A DNA stretch of 64,000 bases, from assembly GCF_029023865.1 (NCBI RefSeq), contig NZ_CP118969.1, forward strand, positions 496,001 to 560,000. Reading direction: 5' to 3'. Positions 1-9,453 of this stretch are shown piece after piece (the stretch's first letter is position 1; each line of letters opens with the position of its first letter). A program made the position numbers and the translations under genes. This DNA comes from Lactococcus lactis (GTDB lineage Bacteria > Bacillota > Bacilli > Lactobacillales > Streptococcaceae). Under the pieces are notes generated by a model. That model was not told the origin of the DNA. It searched no databases and saw only the letters and a program-made list of their open reading frames with translations.

Positions 1-2
1 TA

Positions 3-683
3 CGTCAAGGTGTTCAAGGGGTAACTGACTTGATTACTAACCCAGGAATGATTAACCTTGACTTTGCCGATGTTAAAACAGTAATGGAAAACAAAGGTGA
101 TGCCCTTATGGGTATCGGTGTTGCGACTGGTGAAGAACGCGTGATTGAAGCAACTCGTAAAGCAATTTACTCACCACTTCTTGAAACTACAATCGAAGGC
201 GCAGAAAATGTTCTTTTGAATGTTACTGGTGGTATGGATATGAGTTTGATTGAAGCACAAGATGCTTCAGAAATTGTTATCCAAGCAGCTGGTAATGATG
301 TTAATATTATGTTGGGTACAGCGATTGACCCTAACCTTAAAGACGAAATCCGTGTAACAGTTGTTGCAACTGGTGTTGCTAAGGAAGATGCTGACGAAGC
401 TTTGGGTTTGCAACCTGAACCACGTCGTCAACCTAACTTGACTCACAATTCTAATATGCAACATGCTCAAACAAGCCGTCCAATGCAAAGTCAACAACAA
501 ACGCAAGCAGCTCCGCAAGGGCAAAATCAATCTTCTGCATTTGGAGATTGGGATATTCGTCGTGAAACTTCAACACGTCAAAACGTAAGTAACACACGTG
601 ATACTTCTTCAGTAACAAGTTTCGGCGGAGTTCCAACAACAGATGAAGACCTTGACACACCACCATTCTTCCGTAAAAACTAA
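3..683 (+). CDS. ftsZ: Cell division protein FtsZ, C-terminal part (5' end outside window)
   Basis: Tubulin-like GTPase that polymerises at midcell and recruits the division machinery. The open frame enters from the left edge (RQGVQG...), so only about 226 C-terminal residues are visible and the GTP-binding N-terminal half is missing. The visible part has the FtsZ C-terminal domain (around [18 protein letters not shown] and the LLNVTGG strand), then a long Gln/Asn/Ser-rich linker, then the conserved tail TPPFFRKN that binds FtsA/SepF-type partners. The stop is 3 nt before the next gene. ylmE, sepF, ylmG, ylmH and divIVA following in order is the classic division cluster of low-GC Gram-positives. 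Confidence 0.97.
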   Translation, partial: RQGVQGVTDLITNPGMINLDFADVKTVMENKGDALMGIGVATGEERVIEATRKAIYSPLLETTIEGAENVLLNVTGGMDMSLIEAQDASEIVIQAAGNDVNIMLGTAIDPNLKDEIRVTVVATGVAKEDADEALGLQPEPRRQPNLTHNSNMQHAQTSRPMQSQQQTQAAPQGQNQSSAFGDWDIRRETSTRQNVSNTRDTSSVTSFGGVPTTDEDLDTPPFFRKN

Positions 684-686
684 CCA

Positions 687-1364
687 ATGACGATTAAAGA
701 GAATGTTAAAAGAATACTGAGTAATGTAGATGCGGCAAAGGCTGCGTCTTCTTATTCTAATCAGTCAGTTTCAGTCGTCGCTGTGACCAAATCTGTTGAT
801 GCTAATCTTGCACGTGAAGTTTTTGAAAATGGAGTTTCACATTTAGCGGAAAATCGAACAGAACTTTTTTTGGAAAAATACGAAGCTCTTAAGGATTTAG
901 AAATTACTTGGCATTTGATTGGTAATTTACAAAGACGTAAGGTTAAACAAGTTATTAATTATGTTGATTATTTCCACGCTTTAGATTCTCTGAAATTAGC
1001 TCAGGAAATAAATAAACGTGCTGAACACACCATTAAATGTTTTATTGAACTTAACATTTCTGGCGAGGAAAGTAAACATGGATTTTCTGTCAATGAACTT
1101 ATGGAAATATTACCTGAGTTTTCTGAATTGGAAAATATTGAGATTGTTGGTTTGATGACAATGGCTCCGTTTGATGCGACTGAAAGTGAATGTAATGACA
1201 TTTTTGGACGAATGAAAAAATTACAAGTTGAAATATCCGAAATGAATCTTTCCAGAATTCCTTGTACTGAATTAAGTATGGGAATGAGCAGAGATTATGA
1301 GATTGCCATTAAAAATGGTGCAACTTTTGTTCGAATCGGTACAGAATTTTTTAAAAATCTATAA
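687..1364 (+). CDS. ylmE: PLP homeostasis protein, YggS/YlmE family
   Basis: A 225-residue alanine-racemase-like TIM-barrel protein that binds pyridoxal phosphate without known catalysis and helps keep PLP and amino-acid pools balanced. The PLP lysine lies in VAVTKSVDANLA near residue 34, followed by the family block LAENRTE. Further family blocks are WHLIGNLQRRK, ELNISGEESKHGF, GLMTMAP and ELSMGMSRDYEIAI. Length is normal. It starts 3 nt after ftsZ with almost no ribosome site of its own, so translational coupling is likely. Confidence 0.95.
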   Translation: MTIKENVKRILSNVDAAKAASSYSNQSVSVVAVTKSVDANLAREVFENGVSHLAENRTELFLEKYEALKDLEITWHLIGNLQRRKVKQVINYVDYFHALDSLKLAQEINKRAEHTIKCFIELNISGEESKHGFSVNELMEILPEFSELENIEIVGLMTMAPFDATESECNDIFGRMKKLQVEISEMNLSRIPCTELSMGMSRDYEIAIKNGATFVRIGTEFFKNL

Positions 1365-1397
1365 GTCTTAAGATTAACGTAAACAACGGAGGAAAAT

Positions 1398-1988
1398 ATG
1401 GCATTTAAAGATTGGATGAATAATCTACGTGATTATTTTGTAGAGGATGATGAAGAGTTCAATGAACCTGCACGTCCTGTGCAAGAATCTAGGCCAACGG
1501 TGGCATCTACGCCAAAACCAAAGGTTGAGGAACGCAAAGCACAGCCGGAATATCAGACTCGTCGTCCTGCACAATCAACTTCAAAAGCACAAACACAAAC
1601 AGCAGCGCCAAAACGCGCTGGTTCAACATTCACAAAACCTATGCCTGAAAAAATCGTACAACAACAAACCGTTTCACAATCTCAATCAGTGGCTGCAACG
1701 GTTTCTACTATTGCAATTAAAGAACCACGTGCCTATGCAGACATCATGGAATCAGCACGCATCGTGAAAAACGGTGAATGTGTCCTTGTCAATTTTAAAT
1801 TTATGGGTGACGCCCAAGCGCGTCGTTCAATTGACTTCATGACTGGGGTGGTCTTTACTCTTGATGGTGATATTCAAAATGTTGGTGGTCAAATTTTCTT
1901 GATGACTCCAGCAAATATCACAGTCGATGCAGCGAAAGAAATGTCTATCTTAGCTGGTCAAAATTTTGAAAGTTACGATATTTACTAA
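1398..1988 (+). CDS. sepF: Cell division protein SepF
   Basis: Cytoplasmic protein that tethers and bundles FtsZ filaments at the membrane. It has an N-terminal membrane-targeting helix (MAFKDWMNNLRDYFVED), a Pro/Gln/Lys-rich linker at about residues 20-105, and a C-terminal DUF552 domain with RAYADIMESARIVKNGECVLVNFK and RRSIDFMTGVVFTLDG. Length (196 aa) is normal. A GGAGGA ribosome site is about 5 nt from the ATG. The stop overlaps the ylmG start in TAATG, which implies coupled translation. Confidence 0.96.
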   Translation: MAFKDWMNNLRDYFVEDDEEFNEPARPVQESRPTVASTPKPKVEERKAQPEYQTRRPAQSTSKAQTQTAAPKRAGSTFTKPMPEKIVQQQTVSQSQSVAATVSTIAIKEPRAYADIMESARIVKNGECVLVNFKFMGDAQARRSIDFMTGVVFTLDGDIQNVGGQIFLMTPANITVDAAKEMSILAGQNFESYDIY

Positions 1989-2263
1989 TGCTTATTACAC
2001 TTACAATAATAAATTGGCTTTTACGCTTACTTGATGTTTATTCAATTATTCTAGTTATTTACGCCTTAATGAGTTGGATACCAACTCTTTATGGAACTTG
2101 GTTTGGACGTATAATTGTTAAAGTTTCTCGTCCCTACTTAAGTTTATTTGAAAATTTACCTCTACAATTTTGGGGATTAGATTTTTCAATCGTTATTGCT
2201 TTTATTGTTTTGAAATTTATTCAAAGATTTATTGTTATTGTATTTAACGGAGTATTCTATTGA
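1988..2263 (+). CDS. ylmG: YggT family membrane protein YlmG
   Basis: A 91-residue membrane protein of the YggT family, with two hydrophobic segments (about residues 5-30 and 62-90) and the family pattern SWIPTLYGTWFGRIIVKVSRPYL between them. The precise role is unknown; homologues sit in division clusters and affect cell or plastid division. The start overlaps the sepF stop and the stop overlaps the TTG start of ylmH, so the three genes form one tightly coupled operon. Confidence 0.93.
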   Translation: MLITLTIINWLLRLLDVYSIILVIYALMSWIPTLYGTWFGRIIVKVSRPYLSLFENLPLQFWGLDFSIVIAFIVLKFIQRFIVIVFNGVFY

Positions 2264-3051
2264 TTACTGAAAATGTCTATCAACACTTTCAAGAAAAGGA
2301 ACGGCATTTTATTGATCGTTGTTTAGAATGGATAAATCGAGTAGAAGAATCTTATTCGGTGATAAGTACATTTTTTCTTAATCCCCGAGAAGTGGATATT
2401 TTAAAAACTCTGGCAAATAAGAGAAATGTTCAAATTTTTTCTAGTGAGGAACTAGCAAGAACGGAATTAGTCAAAATAATTTTGGCGCCAGATTTTTATG
2501 TTCTTGACAGAGAAGATTTTGATATTTCCTTACTTGAAATTAATTATGCTTCAAAATTTGTAGAACTTTCACATGCCCAAGTCCTTGGAACTTTTTTGGG
2601 ACAGGCTGGTGTTAAACGGCAAGAATTGGGTGATATTATTGTTAGTGACAATAAAATTCAAGTTTTTGTCAGTAAACATCTTGTTGAGAGTTTTAAAGCA
2701 ATAGAAAAAATTGGGCGAGCAGCGGTCAAAATTCAAGAAATTTCTTTGGAAAACTTAGTTGAAGAAACAGATAAAGCTGTCAGAGAAGTTGTTCTTGTGG
2801 ATAACTTAAGAGTTGATAAAATGATTGCAGTCGCTTTCAAAATTTCTCGCAATATTGCTACAAATATGTTAGAATCAAAGAAGGTTAAGGTTAATTACCT
2901 AGAAATTGATAAAAAAGATTTCTCTGTTGGTCTTGATGATTTGATTAGCGTTCGAGGTTTTGGGCGTATCAAAATATTAAGGATTTTAGATTTTACTAAA
3001 AAAGGAAAACAGAGAGTTGAAATAGAACTTATAAGAAATCGAAAAAAATAG
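2260..3051 (+). CDS. ylmH: S4-domain RNA-binding protein YlmH
   Basis: A 263-residue protein with an N-terminal region typical of YlmH and a C-terminal S4 RNA-binding domain (about residues 183-240, with LRVDKMIAVAFKISRN and VKVNY). In Firmicutes, YlmH binds the large ribosomal subunit and can stand in for RqcP in rescue of stalled nascent chains. The start is TTG within TTGA, overlapping the ylmG stop, with GGAG about 8 nt upstream. Confidence 0.93.
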   Translation: MITENVYQHFQEKERHFIDRCLEWINRVEESYSVISTFFLNPREVDILKTLANKRNVQIFSSEELARTELVKIILAPDFYVLDREDFDISLLEINYASKFVELSHAQVLGTFLGQAGVKRQELGDIIVSDNKIQVFVSKHLVESFKAIEKIGRAAVKIQEISLENLVEETDKAVREVVLVDNLRVDKMIAVAFKISRNIATNMLESKKVKVNYLEIDKKDFSVGLDDLISVRGFGRIKILRILDFTKKGKQRVEIELIRNRKK

Positions 3052-3107
3052 ATTCTAAGATGAAAATCAGATTTATAAGATTTTCTAAGGATAAAGAGGA
3101 GTGATTG

Positions 3108-4034
3108 ATGACATTAAATAGTTTAGATGTTCAAAACAAAACTTTTAATCCACAATTTCGCGGCTTCAGTAAACATGAAGTTGATGAATTTTTGGATATC
3201 GTTGTTCGAGATTATGATGAATTCGCTCAAACAATTAAAGATCAAGAACGTGAATTAAAGGCGTTACGCGAACGCGTGAAATATTTTGATGACATGAAAG
3301 ATTCACTGAACAAGTCAATTGTTGTTGCTCAAGATGCTGCTGATAATCTCCGTGAACAAGCCAAAAGTGAAGCTGATACGCTTAGAATTAATTCTGAAAA
3401 AGAATCTGCTGATATTATTGCAAATGCAGGACAAAAGAGTTCTTTAATTATTGAAGCGGCAAAAAAAGAAGCTGGATTTATTTTGAATGCTGCTTCTGAT
3501 GATGCGCGTAAATTAGTACGTGATACTGATGATTTGAAACGTAAAATGCGTCTCTATCACCAACGAATGACTTCAATTATTGAAAATCAACTTGCGTCTA
3601 TTCAATCGGATGACTGGGCTGAAATCTTTAGACCTACTCAAGATTATGCAATCAATCCTGAAGAAAAATTGCAATCAATCATTGAAGAACATTTGGAAAA
3701 TGCTGAATCTACTTTGGCAAAAACCCAAGCAATTAAACCTTTAACAGATGAAGATATTACACAAGCAAATGAAACATCTGATGAAACAGAAACAATTGTT
3801 TCAGAGGAAATTGTTGTTGAAACCGAAGTACCTGACGAAGTAAAAGAAGAAGTAGAAATTACTGACGAAGCTAATACTACTGATGATTCTAACGAAGAGT
3901 CAGAAGTTGAAGCTCCAAAAGCAGATGATTCAGAAATTTTCCCAGAATTAGATTCAAAAGCACCAGCTGAAACAGCTGAGGTTGTTGAAAAAGATAATCA
4001 AGAAACAACTGATTTAAGCGAATTAAAAAATTAA
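3108..4034 (+). CDS. divIVA: Cell-pole/division protein DivIVA
   Basis: A coiled-coil protein that recognises curved membrane at septa and poles. The N-terminal lipid-binding domain is clear (TLNSLDVQNKTFNPQFRGF, then EVDEFLDIVVRDYDEF), followed by long coiled coils to about residue 170 and an acidic Glu/Thr-rich tail (about 195-308) longer than in Bacillus. I chose ATG 3108 because AGAGGAG (3095-3101) lies 6 nt upstream; the in-frame TTG one codon earlier would be too close. It ends the cluster before ileS. Confidence 0.95.
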   Translation: MTLNSLDVQNKTFNPQFRGFSKHEVDEFLDIVVRDYDEFAQTIKDQERELKALRERVKYFDDMKDSLNKSIVVAQDAADNLREQAKSEADTLRINSEKESADIIANAGQKSSLIIEAAKKEAGFILNAASDDARKLVRDTDDLKRKMRLYHQRMTSIIENQLASIQSDDWAEIFRPTQDYAINPEEKLQSIIEEHLENAESTLAKTQAIKPLTDEDITQANETSDETETIVSEEIVVETEVPDEVKEEVEITDEANTTDDSNEESEVEAPKADDSEIFPELDSKAPAETAEVVEKDNQETTDLSELKN

Positions 4035-4039
4035 TAATC

Positions 4040-4320
4040 AGACCAAGATAAGAAAAAATATAATTCAAGCAAGCGAGTGATGATGGAAGACTCGTATTCC
4101 CTATTTTTCTTATTATCAGCTGATTGGACTTCTAAAGTTACTGACAGAATTTATTTTCTCAAAGAATTTTTAGAAAAATCTTGGACTGAACTAAAAGTAA
4201 GTTCAAGCGTCTTGCACGTTACGCAAAAGAGTTTCTGTCAGTAAATTTTACTGACAGAAAAAATGAAGGTGGTACCACGGTTTTTCGTCCTTTGCGAAAA
4301 ATCGTTTTTTTTATTCAATA
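4040..4320 (+). promoter_or_regulatory. T-box riboswitch leader of ileS
   Basis: This 314-nt gap holds a tRNA-sensing T-box. The T-box sequence GAAGGTGGTACCACGG is at 4265-4280. The terminator hairpin follows (TTTTTCG 4281-4287 with CGAAAAA 4295-4301, then a T run). A possible -10 TATAAT is at 4059-4064 and a stem-I-like CGAGT/ACTCG hairpin at 4074-4094. ATC at 4115-4117 is a possible isoleucine specifier, but I could not fold stem I with certainty. Uncharged tRNA-Ile is expected to stabilise the antiterminator. A perfect 14-1-14 palindrome of the dispersed CTGTCAGTAA word (4232-4260) sits just before the T-box. Confidence 0.92.
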
Positions 4321-4348
4321 AAAACAAAATCGAAAGAAAGAAGAAAAT

Positions 4349-7147
4349 ATGAAAATCAAAGATACTTTGAATTTGGGGAAAACAGCTTTCCCAATGCGTG
4401 CAGGCTTGCCAAATAAAGAACCAAACTGGCAAAAAGACTGGGCAGATGCGACACTTTATGAGAAACGTCAAGAATTAAATGAAGGAAAACCCTCATTTAT
4501 GCTTCATGACGGGCCTCCTTATGCGAACGGAAATATTCACCTCGGACACTCTTTGAACAAAATTTCAAAAGATATTATTGTTCGTTATAAATCAATGGCA
4601 GGATTTCGTGCTCCTTATGTTCCAGGTTGGGATACTCATGGTTTGCCAATTGAGCAACAACTTGCTAAAGCAGGCATGAAGCGTAAAGAAATGGATTTGC
4701 TTGATTATCTTGAGGAATGTCGTAAATACGCGATGAAACAAGTAGATATGCAACGTTCAGATTTCAAATCCCTTGGTGTTCTTGCTGATTGGAACCGTCC
4801 ATATTTGACACTATTGCCAGAATATGAGGCAGCTCAAATTCGCGTTTTTGGTAAAATGGCTGAAAAAGGATATATCTATAAAGGACAAAAACCAATTTAT
4901 TGGTCACCTTCATCAGAAAGTTCACTGGCTGAAGCTGAAATCGAATATCAAGATGTTCGTTCAGCATCAATTTTTGTGGCATTTAAAGCTAAAGATACTA
5001 AAGGTAAATTACCAGAAGATGTAGAATTTGTAATCTGGACAACAACACCATGGACAATTCCATCAAATTTGGGAATCTTTGCTCATCCTGACTATGATTA
5101 TTCAGTTGTAGCAGTTAATGGTCGTAAATTTGTGATTGCCTCAGAAATGCTTGAAGCTGTTGCTGAAAAATTAGAATGGGAAAATCCAGAAGTCCTTCAA
5201 ACGATTAAAGGTTCTGAATTAGAATATATGGTTGCAAAACATCCATTCTATGACCGTGAAACTTTAATCATGAATGCAGATTATGTTACTCTTGATTCTG
5301 GGACTGGCCTTGTACACGTTGCCCCAGGACATGGTGAAGATGACTACTTTGCAAGTCGTAAGTATAAATTGCCTGTTCTTTCACCAATTGATAACCGTGG
5401 TTATTATACTGATGAAGCTCCTGGACTTGAAGGACTTTTCTACGATGAAGGAAATAAAGTTGTCAGTAAATGGCTAGAAGAAAAAGATGCTTTATTGAAA
5501 CTCGAATTCTTCACTCACTCATATCCACATGACTGGCGTACTAAAAAACCAGTAATTTTCCGTGCAACACCACAATGGTTTGCTTCAATCGATGACTTCC
5601 GTCAAAATATTTTAGATGAAGTTGAAAGAGTAGATTGGGTAATTCCATGGGGTAAAACTCGTTTATTCAATATGGTTCGTGACCGTGGCGATTGGGTCAT
5701 CTCACGTCAACGTGCTTGGGGAGTTCCATTACCAATTTTCTATGGTGAAAATGGAGAACCAATTATCACACCAGAAACAACTGAACATGTAGCCAAACTT
5801 TTTGCTGAATTTGGTTCAAAAGTTTGGTTTGAACGTGAAGCAAAAGACCTTTTACCAGAAGGATTCACTCATCCAGCTTCACCAAATGGTGAATTTACAA
5901 AAGAAAAAGATATCATGGACGTTTGGTTTGACTCAGGTTCTTCTTGGAATGGTGTCCTTAACGAACGTGACTACCTTAGCTTCCCTGCAGACCTTTACCT
6001 TGAAGGTTCAGACCAATACCGTGGTTGGTTTAATTCATCAATTACAACCTCAGTTGCGGTAAATGGCGTTGCACCATATAAAGCAGTTCTTTCACAAGGA
6101 TTTGTTTTAGACGGTAAAGGACGTAAGATGTCTAAATCAATTGGAAATACAATCGTGCCAAAAGATGTCACTAAGAAATTTGGTGCTGACATTCTCCGTC
6201 TTTGGGTGGCATCAATTGATACTGAATCAGATGTTCGTGTGTCAATGGATATTCTCAGTCAAGTTTCTGAAGTTTACCGTAAAATCCGGAATACATTGCG
6301 TTTCTTAATCGCTAATACATCTGATTTTAATCCAAAAGAAGATGCAATTGATTTTGCAGAACTTCGTCCAGTAGACAAATATATGCTTGTGAAATTTAAT
6401 GAACTTGTAAAACAAATTCGTACAGCTTATGATAACTATAGCTTTATGACTGTTTACAAATCAATCATTAATTTCATCACAAATGATTTGTCATCTTTCT
6501 ATCTTGATTTTGCTAAAGATGTTGTTTATATTGAAGCAGCAAATTCACCAGAACGCCGCTCAATGCAAACAGTTATGTATGTTATTTTGAAAGATTTAGT
6601 GAAAATTCTTGTACCAATTTTGCCACACACGGCAGAAGAAACATGGACTTACTTGGAACATGAACCAGAAAATTTTGCTTATCTTGCAGAAATGCCAGAA
6701 GCAGCAGAAATTCCTGGAAGTGAAGAATTGTTAGGAAACTGGCAAGAATTTCTTGATTTCCGTGATAAGATTTTGAAAGCTTTGGAAAGTGCTCGTGAAG
6801 CAAAATTGATTGGTAAATCATTGGAAGCAACAGTAACTATTTATCCAAATGAAGTTGTGCGTACTTTATTGACGGCAATTGATGAAAATGTTGCTCAACT
6901 TTTGATTGTATCAAACTTTGTAGTTGCCAACGAACCAGTAAATAATGCCCCAGAGTCTGCAATGAAATTTGATGATCTTGCAGTTCTTGTTGAACATGCG
7001 GCTGGAGAAGTTTGTGATCGTTGCCGTAGAACAGATGAAACAGTTGGACACAATGCTAATGAACATCTCAAAATGCTTTGTGAACATTGTGCACATATCG
7101 TTGAAACAGAATTCCCTGAAATCCTTGAAGAAGGTTTTGAAGATTAA
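4349..7147 (+). CDS. ileS: Isoleucyl-tRNA synthetase
   Basis: Charges tRNA-Ile; a class I synthetase with an editing domain that clears mischarged valine. At 932 residues it is full length. HIGH motif HLGH is at 64-67 and KMSKS near 593. The CP1 editing insert is present ([23 protein letters not shown]), as is the C-terminal zinc finger (CDRCRRTDE...CEHC). Expression is governed by the T-box leader. The 3' terminator is built from a TTACTGACA/TGTCAGTAA inverted pair. Confidence 0.99.
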   Translation: MKIKDTLNLGKTAFPMRAGLPNKEPNWQKDWADATLYEKRQELNEGKPSFMLHDGPPYANGNIHLGHSLNKISKDIIVRYKSMAGFRAPYVPGWDTHGLPIEQQLAKAGMKRKEMDLLDYLEECRKYAMKQVDMQRSDFKSLGVLADWNRPYLTLLPEYEAAQIRVFGKMAEKGYIYKGQKPIYWSPSSESSLAEAEIEYQDVRSASIFVAFKAKDTKGKLPEDVEFVIWTTTPWTIPSNLGIFAHPDYDYSVVAVNGRKFVIASEMLEAVAEKLEWENPEVLQTIKGSELEYMVAKHPFYDRETLIMNADYVTLDSGTGLVHVAPGHGEDDYFASRKYKLPVLSPIDNRGYYTDEAPGLEGLFYDEGNKVVSKWLEEKDALLKLEFFTHSYPHDWRTKKPVIFRATPQWFASIDDFRQNILDEVERVDWVIPWGKTRLFNMVRDRGDWVISRQRAWGVPLPIFYGENGEPIITPETTEHVAKLFAEFGSKVWFEREAKDLLPEGFTHPASPNGEFTKEKDIMDVWFDSGSSWNGVLNERDYLSFPADLYLEGSDQYRGWFNSSITTSVAVNGVAPYKAVLSQGFVLDGKGRKMSKSIGNTIVPKDVTKKFGADILRLWVASIDTESDVRVSMDILSQVSEVYRKIRNTLRFLIANTSDFNPKEDAIDFAELRPVDKYMLVKFNELVKQIRTAYDNYSFMTVYKSIINFITNDLSSFYLDFAKDVVYIEAANSPERRSMQTVMYVILKDLVKILVPILPHTAEETWTYLEHEPENFAYLAEMPEAAEIPGSEELLGNWQEFLDFRDKILKALESAREAKLIGKSLEATVTIYPNEVVRTLLTAIDENVAQLLIVSNFVVANEPVNNAPESAMKFDDLAVLVEHAAGEVCDRCRRTDETVGHNANEHLKMLCEHCAHIVETEFPEILEEGFED

Positions 7148-7154
7148 TAAATAA

Positions 7155-7190
7155 AAAAAGTTACTGACAAAACTGTCAGTAACTTTTTAT
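7155..7190 (+). terminator. ileS terminator built on the dispersed repeat
   Basis: A 15-bp perfect stem, AAAAAGTTACTGACA (7155-7169) with TGTCAGTAACTTTTT (7174-7188), and a 4-nt loop. The A/T flanks let it work in both directions, so it probably also ends the small minus-strand gene downstream. Confidence 0.85.
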
Positions 7191-7204
7191 TTTAAAATTA
7201 ATAA

Positions 7205-7321
7205 TTACAATACTGCAAGCATTGATGCAAGTACGCTGAAAAGCGTAAGAACAACCATGATAATCACAACAACCATGGTTACTTTTTGGAAAGTACTTTT
7301 TTGTGGTTTTTTATATGCCAT
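7205..7321 (-). CDS. DUF4044 family small membrane protein
   Basis: A 38-residue protein, MAYKKPQKSTFQKV followed by one hydrophobic helix (about residues 14-36) rich in Val/Leu/Ile. This matches the short DUF4044 family of lactic acid bacteria, whose function is unknown. GAGGAAC lies 4 nt upstream of the ATG and the stop TAA is at 7205-7207. It lies head to tail with the next minus-strand gene, which may share its transcript. Confidence 0.8.
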   Translation of the reverse strand: MAYKKPQKSTFQKVTMVVVIIMVVLTLFSVLASMLAVL

Positions 7322-7379
7322 AAGTTCCTCAATAAAAATATTTTTAACTAATTGTAACAAGAAAAAGAAGACTTTTCAA

Positions 7380-7562
7380 TTAGTTTGGGTCTTTCTCCTT
7401 ATTATTTTCTTTTGGAGTCAAAAATTTAGCAAATGGATCTTCCTTTTTTTCAGGAGAAGGAACGCTTTTGTTATCATCATCAGTCACTAAATCAACAGTT
7501 GAGACGCCTAAATCGTCCATCATTTTATCAAAATCATCACGTTTTCTAAAAGTTAAGCCCAT
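7380..7562 (-). CDS. SPJ_0845-like small acidic protein
   Basis: A 60-residue protein beginning MGLTFRKRDDFDKMMDDLG, with an acidic/lysine-rich, probably disordered C-terminus. The N-terminal pattern resembles the small SPJ_0845 family of streptococci and lactococci, recalled from memory; no function is known. AAGGAG lies 6 nt before the ATG. It is transcribed away from tuf. Confidence 0.65.
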   Translation of the reverse strand: MGLTFRKRDDFDKMMDDLGVSTVDLVTDDDNKSVPSPEKKEDPFAKFLTPKENNKEKDPN

Positions 7563-7702
7563 TGTGGTCTCCTTGAAATAAAATATTTAACAGTGCTCAA
7601 AAAGAGAAGAGCAATACTAGAACTATTTTACTACTTCATAGATAAAAAAGCTAGATATATGAAAAAACTTCTTGAAAAAATGCGATTAAAAGCTGATAAG
7701 AC

Positions 7703-7766
7703 TTGCATTTCAAAACTATTTTAAGTATAATGATAAAGAACGGTAGTTTGCTTTATGCAGACTACC
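7703..7766 (+). promoter_or_regulatory. tuf promoter and leader hairpin
   Basis: TTGCAT (7703-7708), a 17-bp spacer and TATAAT (7726-7731) form a strong vegetative promoter. The transcript would begin with a hairpin, GGTAGT (7742-7747) with ACTACC (7761-7766), which may stabilise this very abundant mRNA. Confidence 0.85.
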
Positions 7767-7804
7767 TATAATAAAACAAATTCCCCAAAGGAGACATTTT
7801 TAAA

Positions 7805-8992
7805 ATGGCTAAAGAAGTATACGACCGTAGCAAACCACACGTTAATATTGGTACTATCGGACACGTTGACCATGGTAAAACTACCCTCTCAGCTGCAATC
7901 TCTAAAGTATTGTCTGACAAAGGTTACTCTAAAGCGACTGACTTCGCATCTATCGATGCTGCTCCAGAAGAACGCGAACGTGGTATCACAATCAACACTG
8001 CTCACATCGAGTACGAAACTGAAAAACGTCACTATGCCCACATCGACGCTCCAGGTCACGCGGACTACGTTAAAAATATGATCACTGGTGCTGCCCAAAT
8101 GGACGGTGCAATCCTCGTTGTTGCTGCAACTGATGGACCAATGCCACAAACTCGTGAACACATCTTGCTTTCACGTCAAGTTGGTGTTAAATACCTTATC
8201 GTCTTCCTTAACAAGGCTGACCTTGTTGATGATGAAGAATTGATGGAACTCGTTGAAATGGAAGTTCGTGACCTCTTGAGCGAATACGACTTCCCAGGTG
8301 ACGATATTCCTGTAATCGCTGGTTCAGCACTTGGTGCTTTGAACGGTGAACCACAATGGGTTGCTAAAGTTGAAGAATTGATGGACATCGTTGATGAATA
8401 CATCCCAACTCCAGAACGCGACACTGACAAACCACTCCTTCTTCCAGTCGAAGACGTATTCTCTATCACTGGTCGTGGTACAGTTGCTTCAGGACGTATC
8501 GAACGTGGTACTGTTAAAGTTGGTGACGAAGTTGAAATCGTTGGTATCAAAGAAGAAACTAAAAAAGCTGTTGTTACTGGTATCGAAATGTTCCGTAAAA
8601 CACTTACTGAAGGTCTTGCTGGTGATAACGTCGGTGCACTTCTCCGTGGTATCCAACGTGACGAAATCGAACGTGGTCAAGTTATTGCTAAACCAGGTTC
8701 AATCACTCCACACAAACTTTTCGAAGGTGAAGTTTACGTATTGAGCAAAGAAGAAGGCGGACGTCACACTCCATTCTTCGACAACTACCGTCCTCAATTC
8801 TACTTCCACACAACTGACGTTACTGGTTCAGTTAAACTTCCAGAAGGAACTGAAATGGTAATGCCTGGTGACAACGTGCATATCGACGTTGAATTGATCC
8901 ACCCAGTTGCGATCGAACAAGGTACTACTTTCTCTATCCGTGAAGGTGGACGTACTGTTGGTTCAGGTATCGTTGCTGAAATCAAAGCTTAA
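7805..8992 (+). CDS. tuf: Translation elongation factor Tu
   Basis: GTPase that carries aminoacyl-tRNA to the ribosome. At 395 residues it is full length. G1 GHVDHGKT is at 18-25, G3 DAPGHADY near 80, and G4 NKAD near 135. The effector segment [14 protein letters not shown] and domains II and III follow ([30 protein letters not shown]). Codon use is highly biased (AAA, GGT, CGT), as expected for a highly expressed gene. AAAGGAG is at 7787-7793. It has its own promoter and terminator. Confidence 0.99.
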
Positions 8993-9012
8993 TTATAAAT
9001 CTAAGCAAATTG

Positions 9013-9042
9013 GAGCTGTCATTTATGACAGTTCTTTTTTTT
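9013..9042 (+). terminator. tuf terminator
   Basis: GAGCTGTCA/TGACAGTTC stem (9013-9034) with a TTTA loop, followed by a run of T to 9042. Confidence 0.88.
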
Positions 9043-9059
9043 AAAAAATTTTTCTTAAA

Positions 9060-9087
9060 ATAAAAACTCCCAAAAGGGGAGTTTTTT
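9060..9087 (-). terminator. Terminator of the cysteine desulfurase operon (works both ways)
   Basis: AAAACTCCC/GGGAGTTTT stem with an AAAAG loop and A/T tracts on both sides, overlapping the stop of the DUF1831 gene. It ends the minus-strand operon and can back up the tuf terminator. Confidence 0.8.
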
Positions 9088-9430
9088 AAATTTCTGATTT
9101 TGTAAATACACCGCGGTCAACAAGTGCATCCATTTGGAAGTAAAATTTATTTTGAATCATTTCACTCGCATTTTTAAAAATATCAACATTTCGTAAACCG
9201 GATTTGTCAGTAATTGAAAGTTTAAAACCACTTAAATCTGGATTAACAATAATTTTTAATAAAAATCCTTCGTTTGAATTTGGAACTTCTTCAAGAAGTC
9301 TTTTAAATTCAAAATTACCAATTTTAGTTTGAATAAAAGTTGTATCTTTTAAAGTGAATTTTTTAACAGTAGGCGCAAGTTGATAAACATATTTGCTACC
9401 TTCCAAATGTTTTTCGGTGATAAATGCCAT
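9086..9430 (-). CDS. DUF1831 family protein, partner of cysteine desulfurase
   Basis: A 114-residue soluble protein with the DUF1831 pattern (MAFITEKHLEGSKYVYQLAP, FTLKDTTFIQTKIGNFEFKR, ending NKFYFQMDALVDRGVF). The family is found in lactic acid bacteria next to cysteine desulfurase genes and has been linked to amino-acid or sulfur metabolism, without a defined activity. It lies 23 nt downstream of the desulfurase gene on the same strand, so co-transcription is likely. Confidence 0.83.
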   Translation of the reverse strand: MAFITEKHLEGSKYVYQLAPTVKKFTLKDTTFIQTKIGNFEFKRLLEEVPNSNEGFLLKIIVNPDLSGFKLSITDKSGLRNVDIFKNASEMIQNKFYFQMDALVDRGVFTKSEI

Positions 9431-9453
9431 TGTGAGTCTCCTAAATAAATTGT

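Noticed and set aside
8176-8550. Long minus-strand frame within tuf
   Set aside because: An antisense shadow produced by the strongly biased codons of tuf.
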